A DNA stretch of 64,000 nt from G020348385 sp964538085. GTDB taxonomy: Bacteria > Acidobacteriota > Aminicenantia > Aminicenantales > Aminicenantaceae. The notes beneath the pieces are model-generated. The model did not search any database and was not told where the DNA came from. It was given only the letters and a program-made list of their open reading frames with translations. Each line of letters begins with the position of its first letter. Position 1 is the first letter of the stretch. Location: assembly GCA_964538085.1 (NCBI GenBank), contig CAZIDF010000009.1:1-64000 (forward strand), read 5' to 3'. The position numbers and the translations under genes were made by a program. Below, piece by piece: positions 32,513 through 42,177 of this stretch.

Positions 32513-34301
32513 ATTCGGGTACGGCGGACGAATCCTCCGGATCGATCTTACCGAGAGGACATTTCAGATCGAATCCTTGGACCCATCCTGGGTGAAACCT
32601 GTCATAGGGGGGAGAGCGGCCAATTCAAAAAGATTATTCGAGGAACTCGACCCTCATTGTGATCCTTTGGGGGTGGATAATATCCTGATATTCGGTGTCG
32701 GTCCGCTTACCGGAACTTTTCTCACAGCTTCAGCCTACTACACCGTCACAGCAAAATCCCCTCTTACCGGAATATTGGGCGATTCTGCAGCAGGGGGACA
32801 GTTCGGTGCAGAAATGAAACTCACAGGATTCGATCAAATCATCATCACGGGCCAGGCTGATAACCTTATTTATCTTTTCGTCTCCGATACCGGCGTCAAA
32901 TTTGTGGATTGTCCGGATTATAAAGGCAAAAAAATCCTTGAAACCACAGAGGCTATAAGAAAAGAACAGAGGGATGTGGACATCCAGGTGGCTGCCATCG
33001 GTCCAGCAGGAGAGAATTGCGTTTCCTTTGCCGCTATCGTATCCAGCGGAAACAGGGTGAACGGCCGGACAGGGATGGGGGCTGTGATGGGATCCAAAAA
33101 CCTGAAAGCCTTGGCTGTCCGGGGTTCGAAACCTGTCGAGCTGGCAGATACACTCGCGTTTCTTGCCGAGAACCGGGAGATCGATCGAAAAATACTAGAA
33201 CATCCTGAATACAAAAAACGCCACAACCTGGGCACCACGATGCTGATGACGGATCTGAACTCCATCGGAATTCTTCCGACCGATCATTTTCAGGAGGGAG
33301 TTTGCGGGTATGTGGACGAGATATCGGGGCAAAAATTGGCCAGTTCCCACAAGGTCAAGAATAAATCCTGTTTCAACTGCAATGTGCACTGTTCCCGTTA
33401 TTATATGGTGAATGACGTGGAAGCAGAAGGACCCGAGTTCGAAACCCTGTGCGGATTTACATCCCGGATCGGAAATCGAAGCCTCCCTTTCGCACTGGAA
33501 ATGAATGCATACCTGAACCAGATCGGGATGGATTCAATTTCGACGTCAGAGGTAATCGGCTGGATCATGGAGTGCCAGGAGAAGGGGCTTATCCATCCCA
33601 AGGACTTGGATGGGCTCAGCATGTCTTGGGGAGAGGAGGAAAAAATACGGCAGGTTGTGGACATGATCGCTTTCCGCCGGGGGATCGGGGATGAACTGGC
33701 GAAAGGCGCAAAAAAATTGTCTGGACGATTTAGTGAGGAAGCGCAAAAACTGGTCATGCACGTCAAGGGATTGGACATCATATGCGGAGATCCCCGGGGC
33801 ATCAAAGCCTACGGTCTAACCTATGCCATCGCTTCCCGAGGCGCGGATCATCTTCGCGCCGAGCCCTATTTTGAGTTGACCAACAGGAAAGAAGAAGCCA
33901 AGAAACGTTTCGGTACAGAAAAGGCGGCCGATAGGCTGGCAGAAGAGGGAAAGGCGGCCTTGGTGAGTTACTCGGAAAAGATTGCGCTGCTCGCAGATTG
34001 TCTAACTATGTGCAAAAATATCGGGCTTTGCATGGATATTTTAAATTTAGAGAGAGTTTCTTCCTTGTTAAAGGCCGGAACCGGCTTGGATTATTCTCCG
34101 GAATATTTAGCCAAGATTTTGGCAGATGCCATCGATTTGGATCACGCTTTCAACAAACGCCTTGGGATGACCAGGAAGGATGATACCCTTCCGGACAGAT
34201 TCGTGAATGAGCCCCTGGCCAAAGGGCCGACAAAGGGTGCGACCGTCGATATCCAAAAAATGGTGGACGAGTATTACAAAATCCACTCGTGGGAAGAATA
34301 A
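32505..34301 (+). CDS. Aldehyde:ferredoxin oxidoreductase (tungsten enzyme)
   Basis: This 598-residue protein is full length for the AOR family. The N-terminal domain YGGRILRIDLTERTFQIE leads to the pterin-binding blocks GVGPLTGT and GRTGMGAVMGSKNLKA. The single [4Fe-4S] cluster ligands are C289, C292 and C296 (CFNCNVHC) and, near the end, C499 in DCLTMCK. The enzyme oxidises aldehydes to acids with ferredoxin, using a tungsto-bis-pterin cofactor. The neighbouring ferredoxin and the Na+:amino acid symporter suggest it works on aldehydes derived from amino acid 2-oxo acids. The exact subfamily (AOR, FOR, GOR, WOR5) is not certain. Confidence 0.9.
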   Translation: MLEFGYGGRILRIDLTERTFQIESLDPSWVKPVIGGRAANSKRLFEELDPHCDPLGVDNILIFGVGPLTGTFLTASAYYTVTAKSPLTGILGDSAAGGQFGAEMKLTGFDQIIITGQADNLIYLFVSDTGVKFVDCPDYKGKKILETTEAIRKEQRDVDIQVAAIGPAGENCVSFAAIVSSGNRVNGRTGMGAVMGSKNLKALAVRGSKPVELADTLAFLAENREIDRKILEHPEYKKRHNLGTTMLMTDLNSIGILPTDHFQEGVCGYVDEISGQKLASSHKVKNKSCFNCNVHCSRYYMVNDVEAEGPEFETLCGFTSRIGNRSLPFALEMNAYLNQIGMDSISTSEVIGWIMECQEKGLIHPKDLDGLSMSWGEEEKIRQVVDMIAFRRGIGDELAKGAKKLSGRFSEEAQKLVMHVKGLDIICGDPRGIKAYGLTYAIASRGADHLRAEPYFELTNRKEEAKKRFGTEKAADRLAEEGKAALVSYSEKIALLADCLTMCKNIGLCMDILNLERVSSLLKAGTGLDYSPEYLAKILADAIDLDHAFNKRLGMTRKDDTLPDRFVNEPLAKGPTKGATVDIQKMVDEYYKIHSWEE

Positions 34302-34304
34302 CGT

Positions 34305-35633
34305 TTGAAAAGAGAAACGTTTACATCCAATTTCGGCCTGTTGATGACCATGATCGGTGTGGCGGTCGGGTTGGGGGCTGTCTGGCGGTTTCCGTACATG
34401 GTGGGGAAATTCGGGGGCGCTGCGTTTGTTGTATTTTATCTTGGGATTGTACTTTTCATCGGAATACCGGCTTTGATGGCCGAATGGATCCTCGGCCGGA
34501 ATACCCAACGAGGCACTCTCGGCGCCTATGAATCGGGAGGTCTCCCGGGCGGGAAATACGTGGGCTATTTCCTATTTTTTATCGTGTTTTGGGCAACCGG
34601 ATACTACTCCAATGCTTTGGGTTGGGTGGGATTTCATGCTATCGGCGTATTGGTCAATGCTTTTGGGGCAAGCTTGGACTCAGGGGCCATCCTTCCTCCC
34701 CAGCAGGGTTTTGATCTGACTTCTTTTCTCCTGCAGCTTATGATGACAGCTTTTGTGATATTCACTTGTGGATTGGTCCTCATGAAAGGGTTGCGCAGAG
34801 GGATTGAGAAAACCAGCAAATGGATAGTCCCAGCCCTGTTCGGGATCCTGGTCGTTTTGATCTTGCGCTCGGTTACTCTGTCTGGAGCGAAAAAGGGGAT
34901 CGATTGGTTTATCGGCGGTTTCCGTTTCGCTGAGTTGACACCATCGGTGATGGCGGCAGCCCTGGGGATGGCTTTTTTTTCTATGTCTTTGGGTGGAACG
35001 TTTATGGTCATTTACGGGTCTTATCTAGAGAAAAAGTCGATCGTTCCGAAAAATGCCGTTTTTACAGGGATCGCCGCCTCCATGGCGGGCCTTCTTGCGG
35101 GATTTGCCATATTTCCAGCTGTTTTTGCCTTTGATTTAGAACCCAGTTCTGGACCCGGACTCATTTTTTCTACTCTTCCTAAAACCTTCGACTTGATGCC
35201 TGCAGGATGGATTTTCGGGATTTTGTTTTTTTTAGGTCTGTTCGGCGCAGCCTATCTGTCCGATGTGGCTGCTTTCGAAGTTTTGGTGGGGGGACTCCTG
35301 GATAATACAAGATGGGGGAGAAAAAAGGCCGTTTTTTTCGTGTGTGTTATCGTTTATTTCCTGGCCATCCCTCCAATGATCAATATGAAAGTTTTTGTGC
35401 CATGGGATTTGACATTCGGTTCGGGCATGCAGGCTCTGGGATCACTGTTTGCCGTTCTAGCTGCAGCCTGGTTCATAAAAAGATCTGAATTTTTAAAGGA
35501 ACTCGACATAAGAAAGAGCTTTTTTCGAACGTTCCTTTACTGGTGGTTGAGGATTGTCGTTCCTATCGCTATCCTATTTGTGGGTGTCAATTGGGTACTC
35601 GAGTCAGTGTTCGATTTTAAAATTTTTAAATGA
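34305..35633 (+). CDS. Sodium-dependent amino acid symporter, NSS/SNF family
   Basis: This 442-residue protein has about 11-12 membrane segments. The helix 1 signature GVAVGLGAVWRFPYMVGKFGG matches the NSS consensus G-L-G-N-x-W-R-F-P-Y, with Ala replacing the usual Asn of the sodium site. Other blocks include GIPALMAEWILGR, and FFSMSLGGTFMVIYGSYL of helix 6. The protein would import an amino acid with Na+. The TTG start at 34305 follows the AOR stop by 3 bp, so the two genes are coupled. The Asn to Ala change at the sodium-binding helix is worth noting, since that Asn contacts Na+ in LeuT. Confidence 0.87.
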   Translation: MKRETFTSNFGLLMTMIGVAVGLGAVWRFPYMVGKFGGAAFVVFYLGIVLFIGIPALMAEWILGRNTQRGTLGAYESGGLPGGKYVGYFLFFIVFWATGYYSNALGWVGFHAIGVLVNAFGASLDSGAILPPQQGFDLTSFLLQLMMTAFVIFTCGLVLMKGLRRGIEKTSKWIVPALFGILVVLILRSVTLSGAKKGIDWFIGGFRFAELTPSVMAAALGMAFFSMSLGGTFMVIYGSYLEKKSIVPKNAVFTGIAASMAGLLAGFAIFPAVFAFDLEPSSGPGLIFSTLPKTFDLMPAGWIFGILFFLGLFGAAYLSDVAAFEVLVGGLLDNTRWGRKKAVFFVCVIVYFLAIPPMINMKVFVPWDLTFGSGMQALGSLFAVLAAAWFIKRSEFLKELDIRKSFFRTFLYWWLRIVVPIAILFVGVNWVLESVFDFKIFK

Positions 35634-35657
35634 TTTTTTTTGGTTAAAGGGGAAAAA

Positions 35658-37787
35658 ATGAAAAAAACCATATGTCTTGTTTTGGGAGTTTTTGTTTTCA
35701 TAGTAGGACTCGTAAATGTCGCCTTTCCTTCAAGCCAAACGGATGTTAACTTTTCTTTGAAGAATCTGGAGGTATTGGAGGGAACAATGCGGACACAGAT
35801 GCAAGCCATGCTGGAGCGCAATGGTTTTGCCGTGATCCCTGGCTACGAGAAGGAAATCTATGATATCTATTTCGAAGCTAAAAAGTTAAACCAACCGATT
35901 TTTATCACAATAGATGTGGTGTTGCACACCTGTCACATATTCTTCGACTATCTTCTGAGAATTTTGGAGATAGAAAAGCTTTATTCGCGTGTGGTGGAAC
36001 TTACAGATAGGATGATCGCGGTTTCTCAAGAACAATATAAACAGGCTAAGCTAGAGGATGTTAAGGAAGCGGCCAGGCTCAATATCGGTTTTTTTTCTGT
36101 GGCCAAAAAAATACTCTCACCCGGTTATGAGCCGGGATTCGGGCTGGCAAAATTGATCGACACAGAACTCCAAAATATAGATGCTCACAAGGGGTTGGAA
36201 GTCCGGGCGCTTTTGTCCTATATCGAAAACCCGAGTGTTTTTGATACCCCGTATGCCTACGAGGATTTCAGCCAGTATGTCCCCAGGGGTCATTACACGC
36301 GAAATGAGATCTTCAAGAAATATTTCAAGGTGATGATGTGGTATGGCCGGATCGATTTCAAGCTCAAACCAGGCGAATCTGTTGGTGCGGTTCTCCATGG
36401 AAAAATGATGACTCTCCAGGCTCTTCTGATAGCAGATGCTTTAATGAAGGATGAAAAGGCTTACCGAACATGGCAGATGATCTACGAACCCACGACTTAT
36501 TTTGTCGGCAAAACAGACGATCTATCTGTGGATGATTACGTGAAACTCATCCCGGAAGTCTATGCCGCAGACGGCCCTGTGGGCAGATTCGGGGAAGAGG
36601 GGCAATTATCCGCATTCATCGAAACGGCCTTTAAACTCCGGCCTCCTCGAATCTTATCCGGGGCAGCCTTCGTCGAGCATGGGGAATTTGTATCCACGAA
36701 CAAAGGTTTCCGTTTTATGGGACAGAGATTCATCCCGGACTCCTACATGTTTCAGGAACTAGTCTATGGGAAAAAGGGAGACAAAGTCATCCTTAAGTAC
36801 ACGGGAAAAGGGAAACCTTTCACGATGGAGGTAGTTCTCAAGGACGGTGCAGTGCGGGCCTTTTCCAAGGGATTGGATGTTATGGCTGTGCTAGGTTCGG
36901 AAAGAGCGCTTGCCATATTGGAACAAGAAGGCGACACTGAATACACAGATTATTATGACCAGTTGAACAAGCTCAAACAGGATTTTTCTGCTATGAGCCC
37001 GGATGAATGGAGGCAGAATCTTTACTGGAAGTGGCTGTTTTGTCTGCTCCCATTGTTGGAGGATATTAGGGAAGCACGAGTGCCCAGGTTCATGAAGAAT
37101 GAGGTCTGGCTGGACAAGGAGCTCCAGACATCCCTTGGGTCATGGACAGAGCTGCGGCACGACACTATCCTTTATGCCAAGCAGAGCTACACGATGCTCG
37201 TGGGAGGACTTCCGCTAGAGCCTCGGCTAACATATGGATACGTGGAGCCCTATCCGGAAGTCTATCGGAGGATCCAGGAGATGATGGCGGATATGCGAAC
37301 AAATCTTGCGGAGTTGGGGATACTCGTGCCTGGAATTCCAGAAAAGATTCGTGAATTTGAAGAAATTTTAGGTCGGTTGGCTGCCATTTCCGATAAGGAG
37401 CTGGCTGGAAAGGAACCTGACAAACAGGATTACGAACTTATCTGGAATATCGGAAGTGCGTTGTCTTCTCTCAAACAGTTTCCTCCACAAATCATGGCAA
37501 AAATCACTTCGGAAACAGACGAAAGGATGGACATCATCGCTGACGCTCACACGGACATGAATACCAGACAAGTTTTGGAGGAGGGGGTCGGCTTTCCTTT
37601 TGATATCTATGTGATTGTCGAAGATTCGAAGGGCTACAGGCTGTGCCGGGGTGGGGTGTTTTCCTATTATGAATTCAAGCACCCGATGGATGACCGCCTG
37701 ACAGATGAGAAGTGGCAGGAGATGGGAAAACAGCGCCAGAGACCGGAACAGCCCCCTTGGACCAAAACCTTCATCACCAAGTTTTAA
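35658..37787 (+). CDS. DUF3160 family exported protein
   Basis: About 709 residues from the ATG at 35658, with a signal peptide (MKKTICLVLGVFVFIVGLVNVAFP); AAAGGGG precedes it. The body matches DUF3160. The early block NQPIFITIDVVLHTCHIFFDYLLR is typical, as are long helical stretches and the late part WTELRHDTILYAKQSYTM. Function unknown; the family is common in Acidobacteriota and archaea and appears secreted. It lies 24 bp after the symporter gene and may be the last gene of the AOR operon. Confidence 0.8.
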   Translation: MKKTICLVLGVFVFIVGLVNVAFPSSQTDVNFSLKNLEVLEGTMRTQMQAMLERNGFAVIPGYEKEIYDIYFEAKKLNQPIFITIDVVLHTCHIFFDYLLRILEIEKLYSRVVELTDRMIAVSQEQYKQAKLEDVKEAARLNIGFFSVAKKILSPGYEPGFGLAKLIDTELQNIDAHKGLEVRALLSYIENPSVFDTPYAYEDFSQYVPRGHYTRNEIFKKYFKVMMWYGRIDFKLKPGESVGAVLHGKMMTLQALLIADALMKDEKAYRTWQMIYEPTTYFVGKTDDLSVDDYVKLIPEVYAADGPVGRFGEEGQLSAFIETAFKLRPPRILSGAAFVEHGEFVSTNKGFRFMGQRFIPDSYMFQELVYGKKGDKVILKYTGKGKPFTMEVVLKDGAVRAFSKGLDVMAVLGSERALAILEQEGDTEYTDYYDQLNKLKQDFSAMSPDEWRQNLYWKWLFCLLPLLEDIREARVPRFMKNEVWLDKELQTSLGSWTELRHDTILYAKQSYTMLVGGLPLEPRLTYGYVEPYPEVYRRIQEMMADMRTNLAELGILVPGIPEKIREFEEILGRLAAISDKELAGKEPDKQDYELIWNIGSALSSLKQFPPQIMAKITSETDERMDIIADAHTDMNTRQVLEEGVGFPFDIYVIVEDSKGYRLCRGGVFSYYEFKHPMDDRLTDEKWQEMGKQRQRPEQPPWTKTFITKF

Positions 37788-37886
37788 AAGGTTTGCCCTA
37801 AGCGCCACTGAGAATCTAGCCGTCACAATTCCTTCTTAATCCTTACTATTATAATGTGGTTGAAAAAAGACAAAAAAACATAAGGT

Positions 37887-38780
37887 TCAGAACTTTCTCG
37901 AATAAACAAAAGAAAATGAAGGATTGGAGATAGTTGAGTTTTCGTACTGAAGCCCAGCCTGCACAGACACATGCTTTCCTAGCTTTTTTTTCAGCGTCCC
38001 ATTGTGTGTGGCTGTGCTTGCCTTTGGATTTTCGGGTCTGCACACAGTCCTCCCATGTAATCTTACATCTACAAAATTGTGTATAGATCCTTTAAAAGAG
38101 TATTCCATTTTTCTAACACCAGGGGATCTATTAATAAAAACCGTGGCTGTGAAATATTTATTCACACTCCCTGTTAATCCAAATCCAAAATTTTTATTTT
38201 CAACATTGCAATTCCCATACGGTACTACTTTTATGGATTCGCTGACTTTAATTGATCTGCTTGCAGAAAAAGCTGGTTTTTGATTGCTGTTGATCACCAC
38301 ATGAGCGTCAAAGCCTGCAATTTCTGCATCCCCTTTGAATGAGTGCAGCTTTTTCTGTGCATTGTAATTATACTGGACTTTCCATTTCTCAAAACTAATT
38401 TCTTTTGTAATCTGTGTCACTTTTCTTGTTTTTCCGAGTTTTACATCTAACCTTGTCTTCAGTTTCTTTTTTTCCAGGCGAATGTCTTGAGCGAATATAA
38501 CTTTTTCATCTTTTGGAGCTCTGTAGACAAAATCAGGATCAATGTGTGTAAATTCAGGTTTTATTAAATTACAAGAGGTTTCTTCTTTTAGAGTTTTCCT
38601 CACCTCTCCTTGAATTCTTCTGAGAAACTCTTCATAGTGTTCTTTTTTCTTTCTCAACTGTTCCGTTTTAAGATTCTCCCCCTTTTTCTGTATATTCTTA
38701 TTCTCACTCCACATATAAGAATTGAAAAAAACAGATAGAAAGAGGACACCACACACCTGTAATCTTCCTCTTCTATTCAT
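37887..38780 (-). CDS. Putative outer-membrane/exported protein, AT-rich
   Basis: This 297-residue protein of no known family starts with a signal peptide (MNRRGRLQVCGVLFLSVFFNSYMWS), then a K/E-rich helical segment (residues 30-75). The rest alternates short polar and aromatic strands (EISFEKWKVQYNYN, FGFGLTGSVNKYFTATVFI, KHVSVQAGLQYEN). It ends in FSFVYSRKF, with a terminal Phe as in Gram-negative outer-membrane barrels. The coding region is clearly more AT-rich than its neighbours. This and its isolation suggest acquisition by transfer. The upstream spacer has a 9-bp stem, CTCTCAAAG (38812-38820) with CTTTGAGAG (38833-38841). The spacer 38781-38973 has no gene. Confidence 0.6.
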   Translation of the reverse strand: MNRRGRLQVCGVLFLSVFFNSYMWSENKNIQKKGENLKTEQLRKKKEHYEEFLRRIQGEVRKTLKEETSCNLIKPEFTHIDPDFVYRAPKDEKVIFAQDIRLEKKKLKTRLDVKLGKTRKVTQITKEISFEKWKVQYNYNAQKKLHSFKGDAEIAGFDAHVVINSNQKPAFSASRSIKVSESIKVVPYGNCNVENKNFGFGLTGSVNKYFTATVFINRSPGVRKMEYSFKGSIHNFVDVRLHGRTVCRPENPKASTATHNGTLKKKLGKHVSVQAGLQYENSTISNPSFSFVYSRKF

Positions 38781-38973
38781 CTTCAGCCATTCTATAAGCT
38801 TCAGTTGAGCACTCTCAAAGAAATTAGTCGGCCTTTGAGAGAATAAAACCCAAAAATTACTTAATTATAAGTACAATGACCACGGCTTCCTCCAAAGGAG
38901 ATAGTTTCATAGCTCATGCATTTTTGCTATAACCTTTAGGGGTGAATTTTGGGGTGATATTTTGGGTTTGTGA

Positions 38974-41900
38974 TTAATCCAAGTTGAATTTTTGTTTGCT
39001 GAGTTCCATCGGGCTTTCTTTTTTTCTTGAGAAGGGGCGCAAACGGAATTTATACGAGTACTTTTTCGGGAAAAGCGTGTATTTGTCGTGCGGCCTGGCT
39101 CCCCAGCTGTCATCTCCACCGACACCCATCTGCTTGTAGTCCAGGTTCCATGTGACCAGGTCTCTTTTTTCGAGGTCTATAGCGTGGCGTTGTTCCTTTC
39201 CCGGACCGTTTTCGAAATCGTCTATCCGATAATGGTTGGCGCTGACACTCAGCAAAGGCATCCCCACAACCAGGAGGCCGGCACCTTGATCATCTGTCAG
39301 AGCCACCCATCGCGCATCGGTTTTATTGCCACTTTCTTGCGGCCGGATGTAGGGATGGTGTTGGTCGATGACCTTACCTCGATAGAGGCCGACAGCTGCA
39401 CTGGTCTTTCTGTCCCAGTAACTTTCGTGGGGGCCGCGTCCGTACCATTCCATGTTTTCGAATTCCCCCGGGAGAACCATCTGCATCCCGAATCGGGGAA
39501 GCTCCGGGAGGTCCTGGCTGCCTGGAGTGAACCTGTTTTCGATGAAAACATCCCCGCTTCCCAATACGATGAATCGGCTGTTATACCGGGAACCTGCTGC
39601 TTCGAGAACTGTGTCCACATCGATCTGAATCTGCGAAGATCCCGTCTTTTTGATGGAAACGTTTTCGATCCTTCGCTTTGTCCCGGCGTCGAGCCAAATT
39701 ATGCATCTTTCCGGCATGTCGTTTCCGAAATCATTGTCGTTGGGCGCCCGCCAGAAGTTGGGCAACGGGCCCTGTTTGATCAATTCATTCCCGTTGAAAA
39801 GGAAGGAGGATATCGTCCCTTTTTCTTTGTCAAAGGTGAGAGTAAAGTTTTGTCCTTTGATAACGGCATGGCTTTCCGTCTGGTCCAGTTCGACCGGAGG
39901 AAGCTTGTCCAAATTGACATTTTCGGGCTCGGAATAAGCCGGGGATTTGAATTGGTCCCAGGCCACTTCGTGTCCTTCGGGAACTAGGTCTGTTTTGTGA
40001 GTGGTTGTCCAGCTCAAATTCAGGAAATATTCTGCACCGGGTTTGGGCTGGATTCTGGGAATAGGGATCCTTACCTCTTTAATGTCATGAGGAGCAACAT
40101 CCATTTCGGGCATTTTTCCTTCAGCAATGATCTGGCCGTCTCCTTTCAATTCCCATTTCATGGCATAGTTGTTCAGGTTGGTGAAATCATAAAAATTGTG
40201 AATCCGAAACCGGCCTTGTTCCAGACTAACCGGTTCGGCCTTGATGTACTGATAAACTTTTTTAACCTCCCAGATATGGGGATGGATTTTTCTGTCGGGA
40301 AAGACCAACCCATTGATGCAGAAATTGTCATCGCTCGGCGTGCCGGGTGGGCCAAAATCTCCTCCAAATGCCCAGAATGGCGTCCCGCTTTTTGTCTTGG
40401 CCGACAAACCCTGATCCACCCAGTCCCAAATGAATCCTCCCTGAAGCCGTTTATACGCATAAATCACATCCCAATAATCTTGGAGGTTTCCCACGCTGTT
40501 TCCCATGGCATGGGCATATTCGCACAGGATAAGAGGCCGCGGATCATTTCCCTCTGCATATTCTTGGATTTCGTGAATCCTGTCGTACATCGGACAGAAA
40601 ATATCCGTATAAGGTTCAAGCCCCACATCCTCGCTTTGCACGGGCCTTGACGGATCTCTCTTTTTGATCCATTCATACGTCGTCACAAAATTTTGGCCGA
40701 ATCCGTTTTCATTCCCGAGCGACCATGTGATCACGCAGGGATGATTTTTGTCACGTTCCACCATCCGGATGGTCCGGTCCAGGATAGCCTGCCGCCATTC
40801 GGGTCGATCCGTGAGAGGTTTTTCCGGAGTGCTGGACTTCACCCCATGAGATTCGATGTTCGCCTCGTCAACCACATACAGCCCATACTTGTCACAAAGC
40901 TCATACCAAAGCGGTGTGTTGGGATAATGGCTTGTGCGAACGGCATTGATGTTGAACTGTTTCATCAACCGGATATCTTTGATCATCGAATCTTCCCGCA
41001 CATACCGCCCTGTGAGAGGGTCATGTTCGTGGCGGTTGACACCTTTGATGGTAACCGGGACGCCGTTAACCTGGAGCTGGCCGTCCTTGATTTCGACCTT
41101 TCTGAATCCGACTTGGCATGTGACAACTTCTGTGGTCTGGCCCGAACTATCGCTCAGAGAAAGAAGCAGGGTGTATAGATTAGGGGTTTCGGCTGTCCAC
41201 TTTTTCGGATTTTTGATATCGAGATCAAATACGATTGCGGACTCACCCTCTTCATTTATTGTGAAATCGTTCGTAACGGGAGAAACCAAGATCGATTGGT
41301 TTGCTGCATCCAATAAATCCGTCTGGATATGAAAATTTTCTATTTTTTGAGCCAGGTGATTCCGGACGTGGGCTGTTACCTTCAATGTTGCATCCTTGTA
41401 ACCGGCGTCCAAGTCAGGTAGAGCAAAAAAATCCCGGATGTGGACAGGGGGAGACGAAAACAGGAAGACGTCCCGTTCGATGCCGCTGATTTTCCAGTAG
41501 TCCTGGTCTTCGAGATAGGCCCCGTCGCTGTACCGGAAAACCTCCAAAGCAAGGGAGTTTTCTCCTTGGCGGAGAAATTTAGTGATGTTAAACTCTGCCG
41601 GGATTTTGCTCCCCTGGCTGTAACCCACATTTTTCCCGTTCACCCAGATGTACATGGCGGATTTCACGCTGCCGAAATGAATGTATACCTGACGGCCTTC
41701 CCAGTTATCGGGAATTGTGAAAGATCTTTTGTACGATCCAACAGGATTGTCATCATGCGGAATCCGTGGGGGATCGGAAGGAAAAGGATACGCCGTGTCC
41801 GTATAGATCGGAACACCAAAACCCTGCACCTCCCAATTCCCCGGCACAGAAATTTCAGCCCATCGGCTCACATCATAATCGTCTCTATAGAAATCTTGGG

Positions 41901-42177
41901 GACGATCGGCCGGCTTATCGACATAATGAAATTTCCAGATTCCATTCAGTGACTGGGTGAATGGGGATCGGGAAGGATCATCGAGAAGGGCTGTCCGGAC
42001 GTCAGGGTAGGGAATATATGTGCAATGCGCCGGTTCTTTGTTTTTTCCCAAAACAGCCGGATCCTCCCAGTCATGGGAAGAGTCCTGTGGTGTCGGACTG
42101 TTCGAGCAGTTTATGGATAAAAAAGAAATAACCGATACGACCAAAAATACGGTAAAACTGAAATGCTGTGATTTCAT
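38974..42177 (-). CDS. GH2 beta-galactosidase (LacZ-type), lipoprotein
   Basis: This 1067-residue protein has a lipoprotein signal (lipobox LSINC, Cys at about residue 24). The LacZ five-domain order is visible: SLNGIWKFHYVDKP and SVPGNWEVQGFG of the sugar-binding domain, an Ig-like domain, then the TIM barrel with acid/base E490 (WSLGNENGFG) and nucleophile E553 (ILCEYAHAMGNS). The C-terminal beta-sandwich includes WYGRGPHESYWDRK. It would cleave terminal beta-galactosides at the cell surface. Its start overlaps the stop of the upstream membrane protein gene by 4 bp, and AAAGGA precedes the ATG. The lipid anchor is unlike cytoplasmic E. coli LacZ. Confidence 0.92.
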   Translation of the reverse strand: MKSQHFSFTVFLVVSVISFLSINCSNSPTPQDSSHDWEDPAVLGKNKEPAHCTYIPYPDVRTALLDDPSRSPFTQSLNGIWKFHYVDKPADRPQDFYRDDYDVSRWAEISVPGNWEVQGFGVPIYTDTAYPFPSDPPRIPHDDNPVGSYKRSFTIPDNWEGRQVYIHFGSVKSAMYIWVNGKNVGYSQGSKIPAEFNITKFLRQGENSLALEVFRYSDGAYLEDQDYWKISGIERDVFLFSSPPVHIRDFFALPDLDAGYKDATLKVTAHVRNHLAQKIENFHIQTDLLDAANQSILVSPVTNDFTINEEGESAIVFDLDIKNPKKWTAETPNLYTLLLSLSDSSGQTTEVVTCQVGFRKVEIKDGQLQVNGVPVTIKGVNRHEHDPLTGRYVREDSMIKDIRLMKQFNINAVRTSHYPNTPLWYELCDKYGLYVVDEANIESHGVKSSTPEKPLTDRPEWRQAILDRTIRMVERDKNHPCVITWSLGNENGFGQNFVTTYEWIKKRDPSRPVQSEDVGLEPYTDIFCPMYDRIHEIQEYAEGNDPRPLILCEYAHAMGNSVGNLQDYWDVIYAYKRLQGGFIWDWVDQGLSAKTKSGTPFWAFGGDFGPPGTPSDDNFCINGLVFPDRKIHPHIWEVKKVYQYIKAEPVSLEQGRFRIHNFYDFTNLNNYAMKWELKGDGQIIAEGKMPEMDVAPHDIKEVRIPIPRIQPKPGAEYFLNLSWTTTHKTDLVPEGHEVAWDQFKSPAYSEPENVNLDKLPPVELDQTESHAVIKGQNFTLTFDKEKGTISSFLFNGNELIKQGPLPNFWRAPNDNDFGNDMPERCIIWLDAGTKRRIENVSIKKTGSSQIQIDVDTVLEAAGSRYNSRFIVLGSGDVFIENRFTPGSQDLPELPRFGMQMVLPGEFENMEWYGRGPHESYWDRKTSAAVGLYRGKVIDQHHPYIRPQESGNKTDARWVALTDDQGAGLLVVGMPLLSVSANHYRIDDFENGPGKEQRHAIDLEKRDLVTWNLDYKQMGVGGDDSWGARPHDKYTLFPKKYSYKFRLRPFSRKKESPMELSKQKFNLD

